Source of the DNA: an uncultured Porphyromonadaceae bacterium
Lineage (GTDB): Bacteria > Bacteroidota > Bacteroidia > Bacteroidales > UBA11471
Reading direction: 5' to 3'
Length of the DNA stretch: 64,000 nucleotides
Assembly: GCA_900547555.1 (NCBI GenBank)
Contig: URHG01000002.1
Location: 62,001 to 126,000 of the forward strand
Shown here: piece after piece, positions 48,199 through 58,853 of the stretch
Position numbering within the stretch: the first letter of the stretch is position 1
How the letters are laid out: every line of letters begins with the position of its first letter
Notes under the pieces: generated by a model
Database searches by the model: none
The model's input: only the letters and a program-made list of their open reading frames with translations
What the model was told of the DNA's origin: nothing
Program-made: the position numbers and the translations under genes

Positions 48199-49166
48199 AC
48201 GTATAGAGATAAGTAAACGATTGCGGCAATACCCGTTTGCCATAGAACATAGCGGTTGCGTGTATGTACGAGGTAATAACCAGCCGATTGGGCCATGATT
48301 ACGTGCAACAAGGGAAGATATTCGTCGAGGAAGTGCAGATTGATAATGCAGAGCAGGATAAGTAGGGCAAATAACAGCAATAAGAATCGATTGCTCCGCC
48401 ATATTTGTATTTTATGGCGTGTCATGAGATAGCTGTCCGATACGCCGCAACAAATGCCGATGATAGCCGTTGCAATAAGAAATCCTGTGTTTTTTATTGC
48501 AGCGATATTATCTACGTCGATCCGGGGAAAAAGTGATTCGGCAGGATAAGTCGGAGTAAGGTCGAATATGATACAGGTGCAGAAGAACAACCATGCCGGG
48601 GTAAGTGCACCCAGTATCAAAGCCGTTACCGACCGCCATGTAAATGTCTGCATATAGGCGAGGCCCGCTGCAAAAGGTATCAATAAAAAGGTAAATGCCG
48701 GCCATATCAATCCTCCCGAGGCGATAAGCAATCCTATGCCGTAAGCTGCTTGTTGACCCTGCGACTGGTATGTCCCGTAAAGCAGGTACAGCAACAAGAT
48801 GAGTATGGGAGAGAGCAGTATGCCGACGTTGAGCGTGTGGGTGAATGCCGGTACGCAGCTGTTGAAAAAAAGCAACAACGTGGCAGGTAACCATGTACGT
48901 TGTTGCATGAGATTATAGGTATTGTTGAGCCGTAACAGGAGGACACAACTCAGAATGACGGCTGCCAAATGAATAACGTAGAGTGTCGTTTGCATTTTCC
49001 ATTTGGCGTCGAAGGATAGGGTCCAGTCGTTCAGGGACAACTCGTCATTGCCGGTTTCTCCCCAAATAAGAACACCTACCGGCAACAACAACATTATGCA
49101 CCATAGGAGTGGTGCATAATGCCGGTTGTCGGCGATTTTCGATAGGGGGTTTGTCGGCGATTCCAT
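48186..49166 (-). CDS. Polytopic membrane protein of unknown function
   Basis: A 326-residue protein with about 9-10 membrane helices and short loops; no transporter signature can be read. The layout (short polar N-terminus, then LLWCIMLLLPVGVLIWG, with an extended loop after the first helix) recalls uncharacterised Bacteroidales proteins encoded next to purD, but I cannot name a family. It follows purD by 29 bp and overlaps yqaA by 13 bp. Confidence 0.7.
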   Translation of the reverse strand: MESPTNPLSKIADNRHYAPLLWCIMLLLPVGVLIWGETGNDELSLNDWTLSFDAKWKMQTTLYVIHLAAVILSCVLLLRLNNTYNLMQQRTWLPATLLLFFNSCVPAFTHTLNVGILLSPILILLLYLLYGTYQSQGQQAAYGIGLLIASGGLIWPAFTFLLIPFAAGLAYMQTFTWRSVTALILGALTPAWLFFCTCIIFDLTPTYPAESLFPRIDVDNIAAIKNTGFLIATAIIGICCGVSDSYLMTRHKIQIWRSNRFLLLLFALLILLCIINLHFLDEYLPLLHVIMAQSAGYYLVHTRNRYVLWQTGIAAIVYLSLYVWNF

Positions 49167-49195
49167 GTAAAAGCGGAATGTCTGTTATCGGCTGC

Positions 49196-50464
49196 TTAAA
49201 GGTCGAATCCGATATCCGAACGGAAATATTTTTTCTCGAAATCGATTTTCGATGCGTTGGCAAAAGAACGGGCGAGAGCATCGGCTTTATCTTTTCCGTA
49301 TGAGCTGACGGCGATCACCCGGCCACCGTTGGTAACGATGTTTCCCTCTTTTTCGGCAGTTCCGGCGTGGAATACGATACTGTCCGATACATTTTCGATA
49401 CCGGTAATGATTTTCCCTTTTTCGTAATCTCCGGGGTAACCTCCCGATACCAGCATGACGGTAACAGCCGATCTCGGATCGACTTCGAGCATACGCTGGT
49501 CAAGATTGCCTTGCGCTACGCCTTCGAGCAAATCTACGAGGTCGCTTTTGATACGAAGCATCACCACTTCGGTCTCGGGATCGCCCATACGCACGTTATA
49601 CTCGATAACCATCGGCTCGTTTTTTACCTTGATGAGCCCTAAAAAGATAAATCCTTTGTAATCGATACCTTCAGCTTTGAGGCCTTCGATAGTTGGGACA
49701 ACGATACGCTCCTCGACTTTTTTCATAAACGTTTCATCGGCAAAAGGAACCGGAGAAACGGCTCCCATACCTCCTGTGTTGAGTCCGGTATCGCCTTCGC
49801 CTATACGTTTGTAATCTTTGGCTTCGGGAAGGATTTTATAGCTTTTCCCGTCGGTAAGAACAAATACCGAGCATTCGATGCCCGACAGAAATTCTTCGAT
49901 GACCACCGTGCGGCTGGCCTCTCCGAACATACCCGACAACATCTCTTTCAGTTCGGCTTTGGCTTCTTCGAGCGTAGAAAGTATAAGCACACCCTTCCCT
50001 GCGGCCAGTCCGTCGGCTTTGAGTACATACGGCGCTTCGAGGCTTTCGAGGAAAGTGTACGCTTGGTCTATCGTTTCGGCGGTGAAACTTTCATAGCGGG
50101 CCGTCGGTATGTGATGCCGCATCATGAAAGCTTTGGCGAAGTCTTTGCTGCCTTCGAGCCGGGCTCCGGAGGCCGACGGGCCTATGACGGGAATACGATT
50201 TAATTTGTCATCGTTTTTGAAATAATCGTAAACTCCTTTTACCAAAGGATCTTCGGGGCCTACGACGACCATGTCGATATCGTGTCCGATGACAAACTCT
50301 TTCAAGGCAGGAAAGTCGGTTGCCGAAAGAGCGATATTGCGGCCTATACGGGTTGTCCCGGCATTACCCGGGGCGATATACAGATTTTCTACGCGGGGGC
50401 TTTGGGCGATTTTCCAAGCGAGGGCGTTTTCCCGTCCACCCGAACCTAACAACAGAATATTCAT
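49196..50464 (-). CDS. purD: Phosphoribosylamine-glycine ligase
   Basis: Second step of de novo purine synthesis: joins glycine to phosphoribosylamine with ATP. The 422-residue protein starts [18 protein letters not shown], the invariant PurD N-terminus, and has the ATP-grasp elements [31 protein letters not shown] and the metal-binding [12 protein letters not shown]. It lies in the middle of the six-gene minus-strand operon, 14 bp after the S9 peptidase, a grouping without an obvious pathway link. Confidence 0.97.
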   Translation of the reverse strand: MNILLLGSGGRENALAWKIAQSPRVENLYIAPGNAGTTRIGRNIALSATDFPALKEFVIGHDIDMVVVGPEDPLVKGVYDYFKNDDKLNRIPVIGPSASGARLEGSKDFAKAFMMRHHIPTARYESFTAETIDQAYTFLESLEAPYVLKADGLAAGKGVLILSTLEEAKAELKEMLSGMFGEASRTVVIEEFLSGIECSVFVLTDGKSYKILPEAKDYKRIGEGDTGLNTGGMGAVSPVPFADETFMKKVEERIVVPTIEGLKAEGIDYKGFIFLGLIKVKNEPMVIEYNVRMGDPETEVVMLRIKSDLVDLLEGVAQGNLDQRMLEVDPRSAVTVMLVSGGYPGDYEKGKIITGIENVSDSIVFHAGTAEKEGNIVTNGGRVIAVSSYGKDKADALARSFANASKIDFEKKYFRSDIGFDL

Positions 50465-50478
50465 AGCGGTATGTATTT

Positions 50479-52632
50479 TTATTTTAGATAGTCGTCGAAA
50501 TAACGGATTACTTTTTCATAGAGATGCACCCGTTCGGGACCGATGACGTTATGGGCGTGCCCTGGATAGACAAAGTAATCGGGGTAAGTCCCGGCTTTGA
50601 TGCAGCTTTTCAGGAACGAAAGGCTGTGTTGCCATACAACAACGGGATCGGTATCGCAGTGTACAAGCATCAGGTGGCCTTGCAGATTTCCGGCTTTCAG
50701 GTTGAGATTGGCCGATTTATACCCTTCGGGGTTAGCTTGCGGAGTTCCCATGTAACGCTCGCCGTACATGATTTCATAGTACTTCCAGTCGATGACCGGA
50801 CCTCCGGCTACGCCTACCTTGAAAACATCTCCGTGTGTCAACATGAGGTTGGTCGTCATAAAACCGCCGAAGCTCCAACCGTGTACGCCTATACGGGTTG
50901 TGTCGCACCATGACTGGTTACGCAACCAGTCGATGCCTTGCATTTGGTCGGCCATCTCCGCCTCGCCCAGCCGGTGATGCGTTACTTCTTCGAAGGGTAA
51001 TCCCCTGTTGGCCGATCCGCGATTGTCGAGAGTAAAGACGACATACCCTCTTACGGCCATGAGCAGATCGTTCCCCGAAGCGCCCCATAACCAGCTGTCG
51101 GTTACCATTTGGGCATGGGGGCCTCCATAGACATAGACGATAACGGGATATTTCTTTTCGGGATCGAAATGGGGCGGACGGGTAACGCGGTAGTACAGGT
51201 CGGTTGTTCCGTCGGCTGCTTTTAATGTACCTCCGACAACACTCGGTGTTTCGTATCCTTTGTACGGATTTTTGGCGACGAGCAAGGTTTCCGTTTTTCC
51301 GTTTGCCGTGGAGATGAGTTGTGTGATACGGGGTGTCTCGTGATTGGCATACAAGTCGATGACATATTTTCCCGAGCGGCTTATTGTCGTGCGGTGTACA
51401 CCGCTTTGGGGGGTGAGGCGTGTGCGTTTTCCCGAGGAAACCGATACTTTATATAGATTTATTTCGAGAGGAGATTCTTCGTTCGATGTGATGAAAATCG
51501 ATTTTCCGTCGGGTGAAGGAGTGGCCGAGAGAATTTCCCATGCACCCGAAGTGAGTTGTTTCAGCAGTTTGCCTTCGGTATTATAGAGGTAGAGGTGGTG
51601 GTATCCGTCCCGGCGGGAAATGTGTACGAAACGATCGTTGCGTCCCGGCAGGAAGAAGACGGGGAATTGCGGTTCCACATATTTTTCGGACGTTTCGGTG
51701 AAAAGCGTCCGCAACAGTTTACCGTCGGTTGCATCGTACACTTCGGTACGGCAAGTGTCCTGACGGCGATTCAATCGTTGCAGGTAGATGTTTTTTTCGT
51801 CGGGCGACCAAGCGATATTTGTCAGGTATTGGTCTTTCTCTCCCGGGGTGCGCAGATAGACCGTGTCGCCCGATGCCGTGTGGTAGATACCGACTTTTAC
51901 TTCATGGCTGGCCATTCCTGCCATAGGATATTTGGTCTCTTTCAGAGCTGCTGTGCGGGTTGAAATATCGACGAGGGGATAGTCGGTTACGCGGCTTTCG
52001 TCCATGCGGTAGAATGCCACTGCGTTTCCTTGCGGAGACCAGAAGATACCGGACGAGATACCAAATTCATTCCGGTGTACGTTCGATGCCCCGAAAGAAA
52101 TTTGGTCGTTGTCGTCGTGCGCTATCATCGTACGGTTACCATCGTTCCCGATGAGGATAAGGTCGCGACCATTCGTTACGGCCAAGCGTTTTTGTTGCGG
52201 CTCGAAGGCGAAATTGGAGTCTCCGTTTTGGTAGGGAATGCGGTACTCGATTTTCTGTGTCGAAGGGTTGTAGAGTAACACCGATGACTGGTTGTAGAAA
52301 TAAAAGTACGATGTGCCGGCGATTTCTTTGATTGCGAAAGCCGGGAGCGATTTTATCGTTTTCAGGCCGGCGGTTTCCAGTCCTTTATTCAACTCGTCGA
52401 GCGTGAGCCAGGGCGTATGTTTTTTGCTCCCGGGACGGGTTATCAGCAAAGTGTCTCCTTGACGATATAGGTAGTTGTCGCCTACGAAAGAGAGCTGCCG
52501 CAGGCTTTGGGGTACAAGGCGATAGGCGTTTTTCCCTCCGGGAATCAGATCTTGTGCGGTGAGCTGTTTTTCTTGTGCGACGGTGTTCATGGCGAGCAAT
52601 AGCGAGAACAGAACAATAAAATATCGTTTCAT
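50479..52632 (-). CDS. S9 family dipeptidyl/prolyl peptidase (DPP-IV-like)
   Basis: A 717-residue exported serine peptidase. Signal peptide 1-20 (MNTVAQ). The N-terminal half is the beta-propeller that filters substrates ([25 protein letters not shown], where the family's substrate-gripping Glu region lies). The C-terminal alpha/beta-hydrolase carries the nucleophile in [13 protein letters not shown], the Asp in [10 protein letters not shown] and the His in YPGHAHNV. It removes X-Pro dipeptides in the periplasm, as DPP-IV enzymes do in asaccharolytic and gut Bacteroidales. The prolyl-tripeptidyl variety cannot be excluded. The start at 52632 begins the signal peptide. Confidence 0.9.
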   Translation of the reverse strand: MKRYFIVLFSLLLAMNTVAQEKQLTAQDLIPGGKNAYRLVPQSLRQLSFVGDNYLYRQGDTLLITRPGSKKHTPWLTLDELNKGLETAGLKTIKSLPAFAIKEIAGTSYFYFYNQSSVLLYNPSTQKIEYRIPYQNGDSNFAFEPQQKRLAVTNGRDLILIGNDGNRTMIAHDDNDQISFGASNVHRNEFGISSGIFWSPQGNAVAFYRMDESRVTDYPLVDISTRTAALKETKYPMAGMASHEVKVGIYHTASGDTVYLRTPGEKDQYLTNIAWSPDEKNIYLQRLNRRQDTCRTEVYDATDGKLLRTLFTETSEKYVEPQFPVFFLPGRNDRFVHISRRDGYHHLYLYNTEGKLLKQLTSGAWEILSATPSPDGKSIFITSNEESPLEINLYKVSVSSGKRTRLTPQSGVHRTTISRSGKYVIDLYANHETPRITQLISTANGKTETLLVAKNPYKGYETPSVVGGTLKAADGTTDLYYRVTRPPHFDPEKKYPVIVYVYGGPHAQMVTDSWLWGASGNDLLMAVRGYVVFTLDNRGSANRGLPFEEVTHHRLGEAEMADQMQGIDWLRNQSWCDTTRIGVHGWSFGGFMTTNLMLTHGDVFKVGVAGGPVIDWKYYEIMYGERYMGTPQANPEGYKSANLNLKAGNLQGHLMLVHCDTDPVVVWQHSLSFLKSCIKAGTYPDYFVYPGHAHNVIGPERVHLYEKVIRYFDDYLK

Positions 52633-52646
52633 AATCATCTGGTCGG

Positions 52647-54308
52647 TTACTTTTTCTTACGGGGAGGACGGCGGTCGCCGCTCTTTTTCATTTCTTTTTT
52701 CTCGTCGGGGCTTCCGATAGAAGGTTTCCGCCCGATGACGTAACTGCGTATGGCCTCGTCGCCATGTGGTCGATTGCGGCGGAAGCGGGAAATTTTTATT
52801 TCATCATCGTAGTCGTATTCGGCGGCGAATTTCTTTTCGTACGTTTCTTTTTCGTCCCATCTTTTCCCGAATTGTGCGGAGCGGAAACCCTTTTCTCCGT
52901 TGTTGTTTCGGAAATCATTCGATCGTTTGCCGAACGGATTTTCTTCCCGATTCCCGCGATAGAGTGTAGAATGTTTTTCTTCACGGTTATCTTTACGGAA
53001 TCGTTCTTCCTGTTGGGGGCGTTTACGGTCGTCGAATGAGTAGCGTCCTTTGGGTTTGGTATTTCGGCGAGAATCGAATTTACGTTCCGGATATTTTTTG
53101 TCGAGGATTTCGTCTTTTTCGGCATGGTCTCGTTTGAAACCTCCCGTTTCGCGCTTGAAATCATTGTATTTTCCGTCGAAAATCTCGTATTTGCGGAATT
53201 CGCATTCGAGAGCGCCGTTCATCATGGGAACGCGGGCGGCTGCTTTCAGTCCGATGTGGTCGAAACATTCGTCACGATAACTGAGTACCCACGCATCGAA
53301 ACCTTTGAATACATGTTTCAGTTGGGTTCCGATCATCGAGTACAGTCCCATGAGGTCGTCGCTGGTGATACGTTCTCCGTAAGGCGGATTGGTGACCAGA
53401 AGACCACCCGGTTTTATATCGCTTTCGACATATTGCTGCATGGGTTTTACGGCGATGTCGATATAGCGGCTCATACCGGCGTTTTTGATATTGGCGGTCG
53501 CTATTTCTACGGCAATGGGAGAAATGTCGCTGCCGTAGATTTTATGTTCGAACGGGTGTTCGCTGCTTTCGTCTTCATAGAGTCGGTCGAACAGCTCTTG
53601 ATCGAAATCGTTCCAGTGTTTGAATGCGAAATCTTTCCGGTAGATTCCGGCCGGTGTTCCTGTTGCGATGAGAGAGGCCTCGATGAGGAGGGTACCCGAC
53701 CCGCACATGGGGTCGATGAAGTCCCGGCTTCCGTCCCAGCCGGCCAACAGCAGCAATCCCGCAGCCAGTACTTCGTTGAGCGGGGCTTCGGTCTGGGCGG
53801 TACGGTATCCTCGTCGGTGCAGCGACTCGCCCGAGCTGTCGAGCGATAAGGTGCAGGTGGTCTGGTTGATATGCAGGTTGATGAGAATATCGGCATTGCT
53901 CAACCGTACCGAAGGACGTTTTCCGAAACGTTCATTGAAAAAATCGGCGATGGCATCTTTGGCCCGATAAGTTACGAACTTGGAATGGCGGAACTCATCG
54001 GAGTAGACGACCGGATCGATCGAAAAAGTCATTTCGGGCGTGAGGTACTCTGTCCAGTCCATCGCTTTTATTTGGGCGTAGAGTTCGTCGGGGTCTCCGG
54101 CTGTAAAGGTATAGATGGGTTTGAGTATGCGCAGTGCAGTGCGGCAGTGCAGGTTGGTTTTGTAGAGAAGTTCCTTGTCGCCGGTAAACGAGACCATTCG
54201 CCGGCCTATTTCTATGTCTTTACCGCCGAGCGCGGCTATTTCCGAAGCGAGAACCTCTTCGAGTCCTTGGAAAGTTTTAGCGATGAATGTCGATGTGGCT
54301 GATTGCAT
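52647..54308 (-). CDS. THUMP-domain 23S rRNA methyltransferase (RlmL-like) with basic disordered tail
   Basis: A 553-residue protein. Residues about 5-160 include the THUMP RNA-binding fold (EEVLASEIAALGG...), 165-385 a SAM-dependent methyltransferase with motif I DPMCGSGTLLIEA and the catalytic NPPYGERI, the set found in RlmL/YcbY-type N2-guanine methyltransferases. The first ATP-like motif is absent and RlmK (the second half of the E. coli fusion) is missing. After about residue 385 the chain is a 165-residue low-complexity tail, rich in Arg, Lys, Asp and Asn (RKPQ, RGNREENPFGKR, RRPPRKKK), not part of the family core. It starts within 1 bp of the cysE stop (TAATG overlap). Confidence 0.88.
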   Translation of the reverse strand: MQSATSTFIAKTFQGLEEVLASEIAALGGKDIEIGRRMVSFTGDKELLYKTNLHCRTALRILKPIYTFTAGDPDELYAQIKAMDWTEYLTPEMTFSIDPVVYSDEFRHSKFVTYRAKDAIADFFNERFGKRPSVRLSNADILINLHINQTTCTLSLDSSGESLHRRGYRTAQTEAPLNEVLAAGLLLLAGWDGSRDFIDPMCGSGTLLIEASLIATGTPAGIYRKDFAFKHWNDFDQELFDRLYEDESSEHPFEHKIYGSDISPIAVEIATANIKNAGMSRYIDIAVKPMQQYVESDIKPGGLLVTNPPYGERITSDDLMGLYSMIGTQLKHVFKGFDAWVLSYRDECFDHIGLKAAARVPMMNGALECEFRKYEIFDGKYNDFKRETGGFKRDHAEKDEILDKKYPERKFDSRRNTKPKGRYSFDDRKRPQQEERFRKDNREEKHSTLYRGNREENPFGKRSNDFRNNNGEKGFRSAQFGKRWDEKETYEKKFAAEYDYDDEIKISRFRRNRPHGDEAIRSYVIGRKPSIGSPDEKKEMKKSGDRRPPRKKK

Positions 54309-55195
54309 TATTTTCGAGCTTTACTTTGTAAAATGCGGGCTTCCGGGGCTACGTCTTCGGTAACCCATATATTCCCGCCTATCGTGGCGCCGCGACCTAT
54401 GGTGATGCGTCCCAGTATCGTGGCGTTGGAGTAGACGATGACATTGTCTTCGAGAATGGGGTGGCGGGGTATGCCTTTAATGGGATTCCCGTTATCGTCG
54501 AGCGGGAAACTTTTGGCTCCCAGTGTTACCCCTTGATAGAGTTTCACGTTTTTCCCGATGATGGCGGTCGCTCCGATTACGACACCCGTACCGTGATCGA
54601 TCGAGAAATATTCTCCTATCGTGGCAGCCGGGTGTATGTCGATTCCTGTCTCGGAATGAGCCATTTCGGTGAGGATTCTCGGGATAAGCAATACCCCTTG
54701 TGTGTATAATTGGTGGGCGACACGATAATTGATCATGGCGCGTATGGCGGGATAACAATAGATGACTTCTCCGTAACTTTCGGCGGCCGGGTCACCGTTG
54801 TAGGTGGCGATGACGTCAGTTGCGAGGATACGGCGCAATTCGGGAAGTTTCCTGATGAAAGTCGAAGCGTGTTCTTCCGCTTTCTCATGCAACTCTTTGT
54901 CGCAGTCTCCTTCGGGCTTGTCGAGATTGAGAACGGAAAAAATTTGATTGCTGAGGAGAATATACAACCGTTCGGCCGTTGTACCCAAGTGGTAGCGCAT
55001 GGTGAGACCGTTCAACCCCGATAACCCGAAATATCTCGGGAAAAGAAGTTTACGGCACAAATCGATGATTTCGCTCAGTTCTTCGATCGAGGGCATATGG
55101 CAACTGTCGTTACCGTTGTAGTTCGACGGACTTAACGGGTCGGAGGCGGATAAGTTCTCTACGACTTCGGTGATGATATGCGTGTGCGAGGTCAT
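54308..55195 (-). CDS. Serine O-acetyltransferase (CysE-type)
   Basis: Makes O-acetylserine from serine and acetyl-CoA, feeding cysteine synthesis. The 295-residue protein has a helical N-terminal domain and a C-terminal left-handed beta-helix of hexapeptide repeats: ETGIDIHPAATIGEYFSIDHGTGVVIGATAIIGKNV, with the active-site Asp-His in DHGTG and the GVTLGAKSF turn. Length is above the usual 270 but fits the Bacteroidota branch. The ATG at 55195 is chosen because the promoter element at 55222-55229 lies between it and the earlier in-frame start at 55300. It leads a six-gene operon running to yqaA. Confidence 0.88.
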   Translation of the reverse strand: MTSHTHIITEVVENLSASDPLSPSNYNGNDSCHMPSIEELSEIIDLCRKLLFPRYFGLSGLNGLTMRYHLGTTAERLYILLSNQIFSVLNLDKPEGDCDKELHEKAEEHASTFIRKLPELRRILATDVIATYNGDPAAESYGEVIYCYPAIRAMINYRVAHQLYTQGVLLIPRILTEMAHSETGIDIHPAATIGEYFSIDHGTGVVIGATAIIGKNVKLYQGVTLGAKSFPLDDNGNPIKGIPRHPILEDNVIVYSNATILGRITIGRGATIGGNIWVTEDVAPEARILQSKARK

Positions 55196-55221
55196 CGTGG
55201 TGATGATTGATAATGAAATGA

Positions 55222-55229
55222 CAAAGATA
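55222..55229 (-). promoter_or_regulatory. cysE operon promoter -7 element TATCTTTG
   Basis: Minus-strand exact match; leader about 20 nt to the ATG at 55195. No second promoter was seen within the operon. Confidence 0.7.
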
Positions 55230-55389
55230 AGATATTTTGCCGATACATACTTTCCCTTTTTCTCGAAAAGTGTCTCTATGCAAAAATGAGAGAGTATCAC
55301 AATCTTTTTTGAGATCCTCTTTTCTCTATCTCATTTCATTTTCTCTGTCGTTGTTGCGGCTTATAATCGCCTGAATTGAATGATAAATG

Positions 55390-55842
55390 TGTCATTCCGG
55401 CGTATGTGAGGAATCTCTCACTTTTACTCGCTTTGGTAGAGATGCTTCGCTACTGCTCGAATGTCATTCCGAGCGAATGCGAGGAATCTCACGTTTCCGG
55501 GGCTTTGTGGAGATTCTTCCTCCCTACGGTCGTCAGAATGACATGTTTGTCATCTCGAACGTATGTGAGAGATCTTATACAAAGCGTACTGTTTGGCCGG
55601 ATTCTTCGAGGTTAATACCCCGAAGAGTGACATCGCACCGTAAAGTACTGCAACGTCTGTCATTCCGAAGCGTATGCGAGGAATCTTATGAGAATGTACG
55701 TTTGGTGGGAGATTCTTCATTTCACTTCGTTCCATTCAGAATGACATTCCTGTCATCTCGAACGAAAGTGAGAGATCTCATGCCATACGCTCTCTTGGTA
55801 GGAGATTCTTCACTCCGCTTTCGCTGCGTTCAGAATGACAGT
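55390..55842. repeat. Second cluster of TCATTCCGAG/GATTCTTC intergenic repeats
   Basis: Four or more half-units in alternating orientation, of the same family as at 18.8-19.3 kb: TGTCATTCCGAGCGAATGCG-AGGAATCTC type arms and CATTCAGAATGACA type arms. The block 55637-55756 matches 19144-19264 at about 93 % by eye over 120 bp, including a shared flank ACCGTAAAGTACT. Short frames here are repeat translations. Confidence 0.88.
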
Positions 55843-55848
55843 TGTCTG

Positions 55849-56010
55849 TTACTTCTTTCCCGCCGCAAAGAAGTAAGTAAGAAAGGTCGCCCTCTCGTTA
55901 TCGGGGATTCTTGCCTTTCGCTTCGGTCGCCGACGGGGGCTGTGGAACTCGCTGCACTCAAACAGTTCTCGCCCTCTTTCCGCCTTCTCCCTCGCTCCCG
56001 GTAGCCCGAT
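55849..56010. repeat. Second intergenic repeat element, hairpin-headed
   Basis: Begins with a perfect hairpin TTACTTCTTT/AAAGAAGTAA (55849-55858 with 55867-55876, 8-nt loop), then GGAACTCGCTGCACTC and similar sequence. From memory, this combination recurs in Bacteroidales genomes as a non-coding repeat. It is not part of any gene. Confidence 0.5.
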
Positions 56011-56065
56011 AAGGGTATGCCTTCGATTCCTTTTTCTGAAATTACCGGTTGCCAGACCTCGAAAT

Positions 56066-56120
56066 GGTAAAACAAATAGAGTATGTCGAAGAAACATAAC
56101 GACATACTCTATTTGCTTTA
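56066..56120 (-). terminator. Terminator of xus-like operon
   Basis: CAAATAGAGTATGTCG pairs fully with its reverse complement (56073-56088 with 56100-56115), 11-nt loop. It lies 26 bp after the PepSY gene stop; the following minus-strand run is only moderately T-rich. Confidence 0.7.
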
Positions 56121-56140
56121 TTCCTCGAAAGCCATATCTT

Positions 56141-57271
56141 TTAAGCCTTATGTTTTTTACGAATCCACTTTTTTATCCACAGATAGTAACCGGTCAGAGG
56201 GAGGGAAGCACCGCCCAAAGCGGCGATAAAATAGAGTATGCGGGTGAATGTTCCACCCCAATTCCCGACGTGTACCGAATATATCCAGCCTCGTATTTTA
56301 CCCGATTTTTCGGTATCTTTGTATAAGTTGACCGAGGTAATCGTTCCATTATCGGGATCGAAGGTATAGCGATCGGAGGCTCTCTGATTTCCGAGACGGT
56401 CGAAGGCGACAGTCGCCGTGCCGTCCGAGACGGTAATCTGTTTATACCCGTCGTTTTGTTTGGCCAGTTCTTCATATACTTGCTGCCAATATGCGTATGA
56501 TACGGCCGGTTTTGTGTCGGCGTGTTCGTTGTTCTTCTCTTTACCGTGTGATGAGGAAGAAGTCTTTCCCGATTTCCGCTGTTGAACTTCTACACCGAAA
56601 ATACGGTAGAATCCCGTCCGATACCACGAGAACGACCAGGTCAGCCCCGTGAGAGCCATAACCAATAGGAACAGGAGTATGTACATACCGCCGGCGACAT
56701 GAAGGTCGTACCAAAAACGTTTCAATCCTTTTCCAGTCGAAATTTTCAGACTGTTTACAAGAGCTTTCCGTGTACGGGGCCACCAGATGACAATACCTGA
56801 AATCAGGATAAAGACGAATATCAACGTACTTATACCGACAACCAGTTTACCGACGAATATATCACTGCCGGGTTTCATGCTGTCGAGCAGCCACCGGTGC
56901 AATTTGAACATGGTGAGAAAAAACGGAGACCGCTCGTATTTTCCGAGGACTTCGCCGGTGTACGGGTCTACGAACAAGGACGAACGTCGGGGCTTGGACA
57001 GACTTACCTGATACGATCTTTCGGGGTCGGCGAAAATGTTAAGTCCGGTTGCCGTTACATCGTCGGGAAGTATTCCGGCGACGTTTTCCATGATTTTGTC
57101 GGCGGGTAACGGAACTTCTTTTACCTCTTTTACATAGTAAAGGTCATGGCGGAAGATTTTCATGATCTCCGTTTCGAATACCAGCATGGCACCCGAGAAG
57201 CAAATCAGTGTGATGATAAGTCCGAAAGGGACGGAAAGCCATAAATGTATATGACGAAAAATTTTTCTCAT
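56141..57271 (-). CDS. PepSY-TM protein, XusC-like
   Basis: A 376-residue inner-membrane protein of the PepSY-associated TM family (PiuB/FhuF-neighbour type). It has four membrane segments: residues 10-32, about 145-165, 195-215, and 345-370, with histidine pairs (HIHLW, LHRWLLD, DLHVAGG, VHVGNWGG) that in this family can bind haem and so pass electrons. The N-terminal PepSY-like segment lies in the periplasm (KVLGKYERSP region), and a second soluble loop follows. Known members reduce or release iron from siderophores at the inner membrane. It is the third gene of the unit. An intrinsic terminator stands between it and the DUF4374 gene. Confidence 0.85.
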   Translation of the reverse strand: MRKIFRHIHLWLSVPFGLIITLICFSGAMLVFETEIMKIFRHDLYYVKEVKEVPLPADKIMENVAGILPDDVTATGLNIFADPERSYQVSLSKPRRSSLFVDPYTGEVLGKYERSPFFLTMFKLHRWLLDSMKPGSDIFVGKLVVGISTLIFVFILISGIVIWWPRTRKALVNSLKISTGKGLKRFWYDLHVAGGMYILLFLLVMALTGLTWSFSWYRTGFYRIFGVEVQQRKSGKTSSSSHGKEKNNEHADTKPAVSYAYWQQVYEELAKQNDGYKQITVSDGTATVAFDRLGNQRASDRYTFDPDNGTITSVNLYKDTEKSGKIRGWIYSVHVGNWGGTFTRILYFIAALGGASLPLTGYYLWIKKWIRKKHKA

Positions 57272-57284
57272 AAGTCGGTTACAG

Positions 57285-57330
57285 TAAAAAAGCCTGCCGG
57301 AAAGACAATCATTCCCGGCGAGGCTTTTTC
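57285..57330. terminator. Intra-operon terminator
   Basis: AAAAAGCCTGCCGG pairs with CCGGCGAGGCTTTTT (one bulge) around an approximately 14-nt loop, flanked by A- and T-runs. On the minus strand it lies between the DUF4374 and PepSY genes, so it probably lowers expression of the PepSY gene relative to the receptor. Confidence 0.7.
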
Positions 57331-57365
57331 TAATTTACATTATACCATTGTTGGATTATCGGGTA

Positions 57366-58853
<1,488 letters not shown>

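Larger units (their letters stand above)
55196..56140. other. 945-bp non-coding region
   Basis: Between the cysE operon start and the PepSY gene. It contains the cysE promoter, two different repeat elements and a terminator. No RNA gene was seen. Confidence 0.7.

Noticed and set aside
55387..56004. 205-codon plus-strand frame over the second repeat cluster
   Set aside because: It is a translation of intergenic repeats (similar frames occur in the 19-kb cluster) and ends in the second repeat element.
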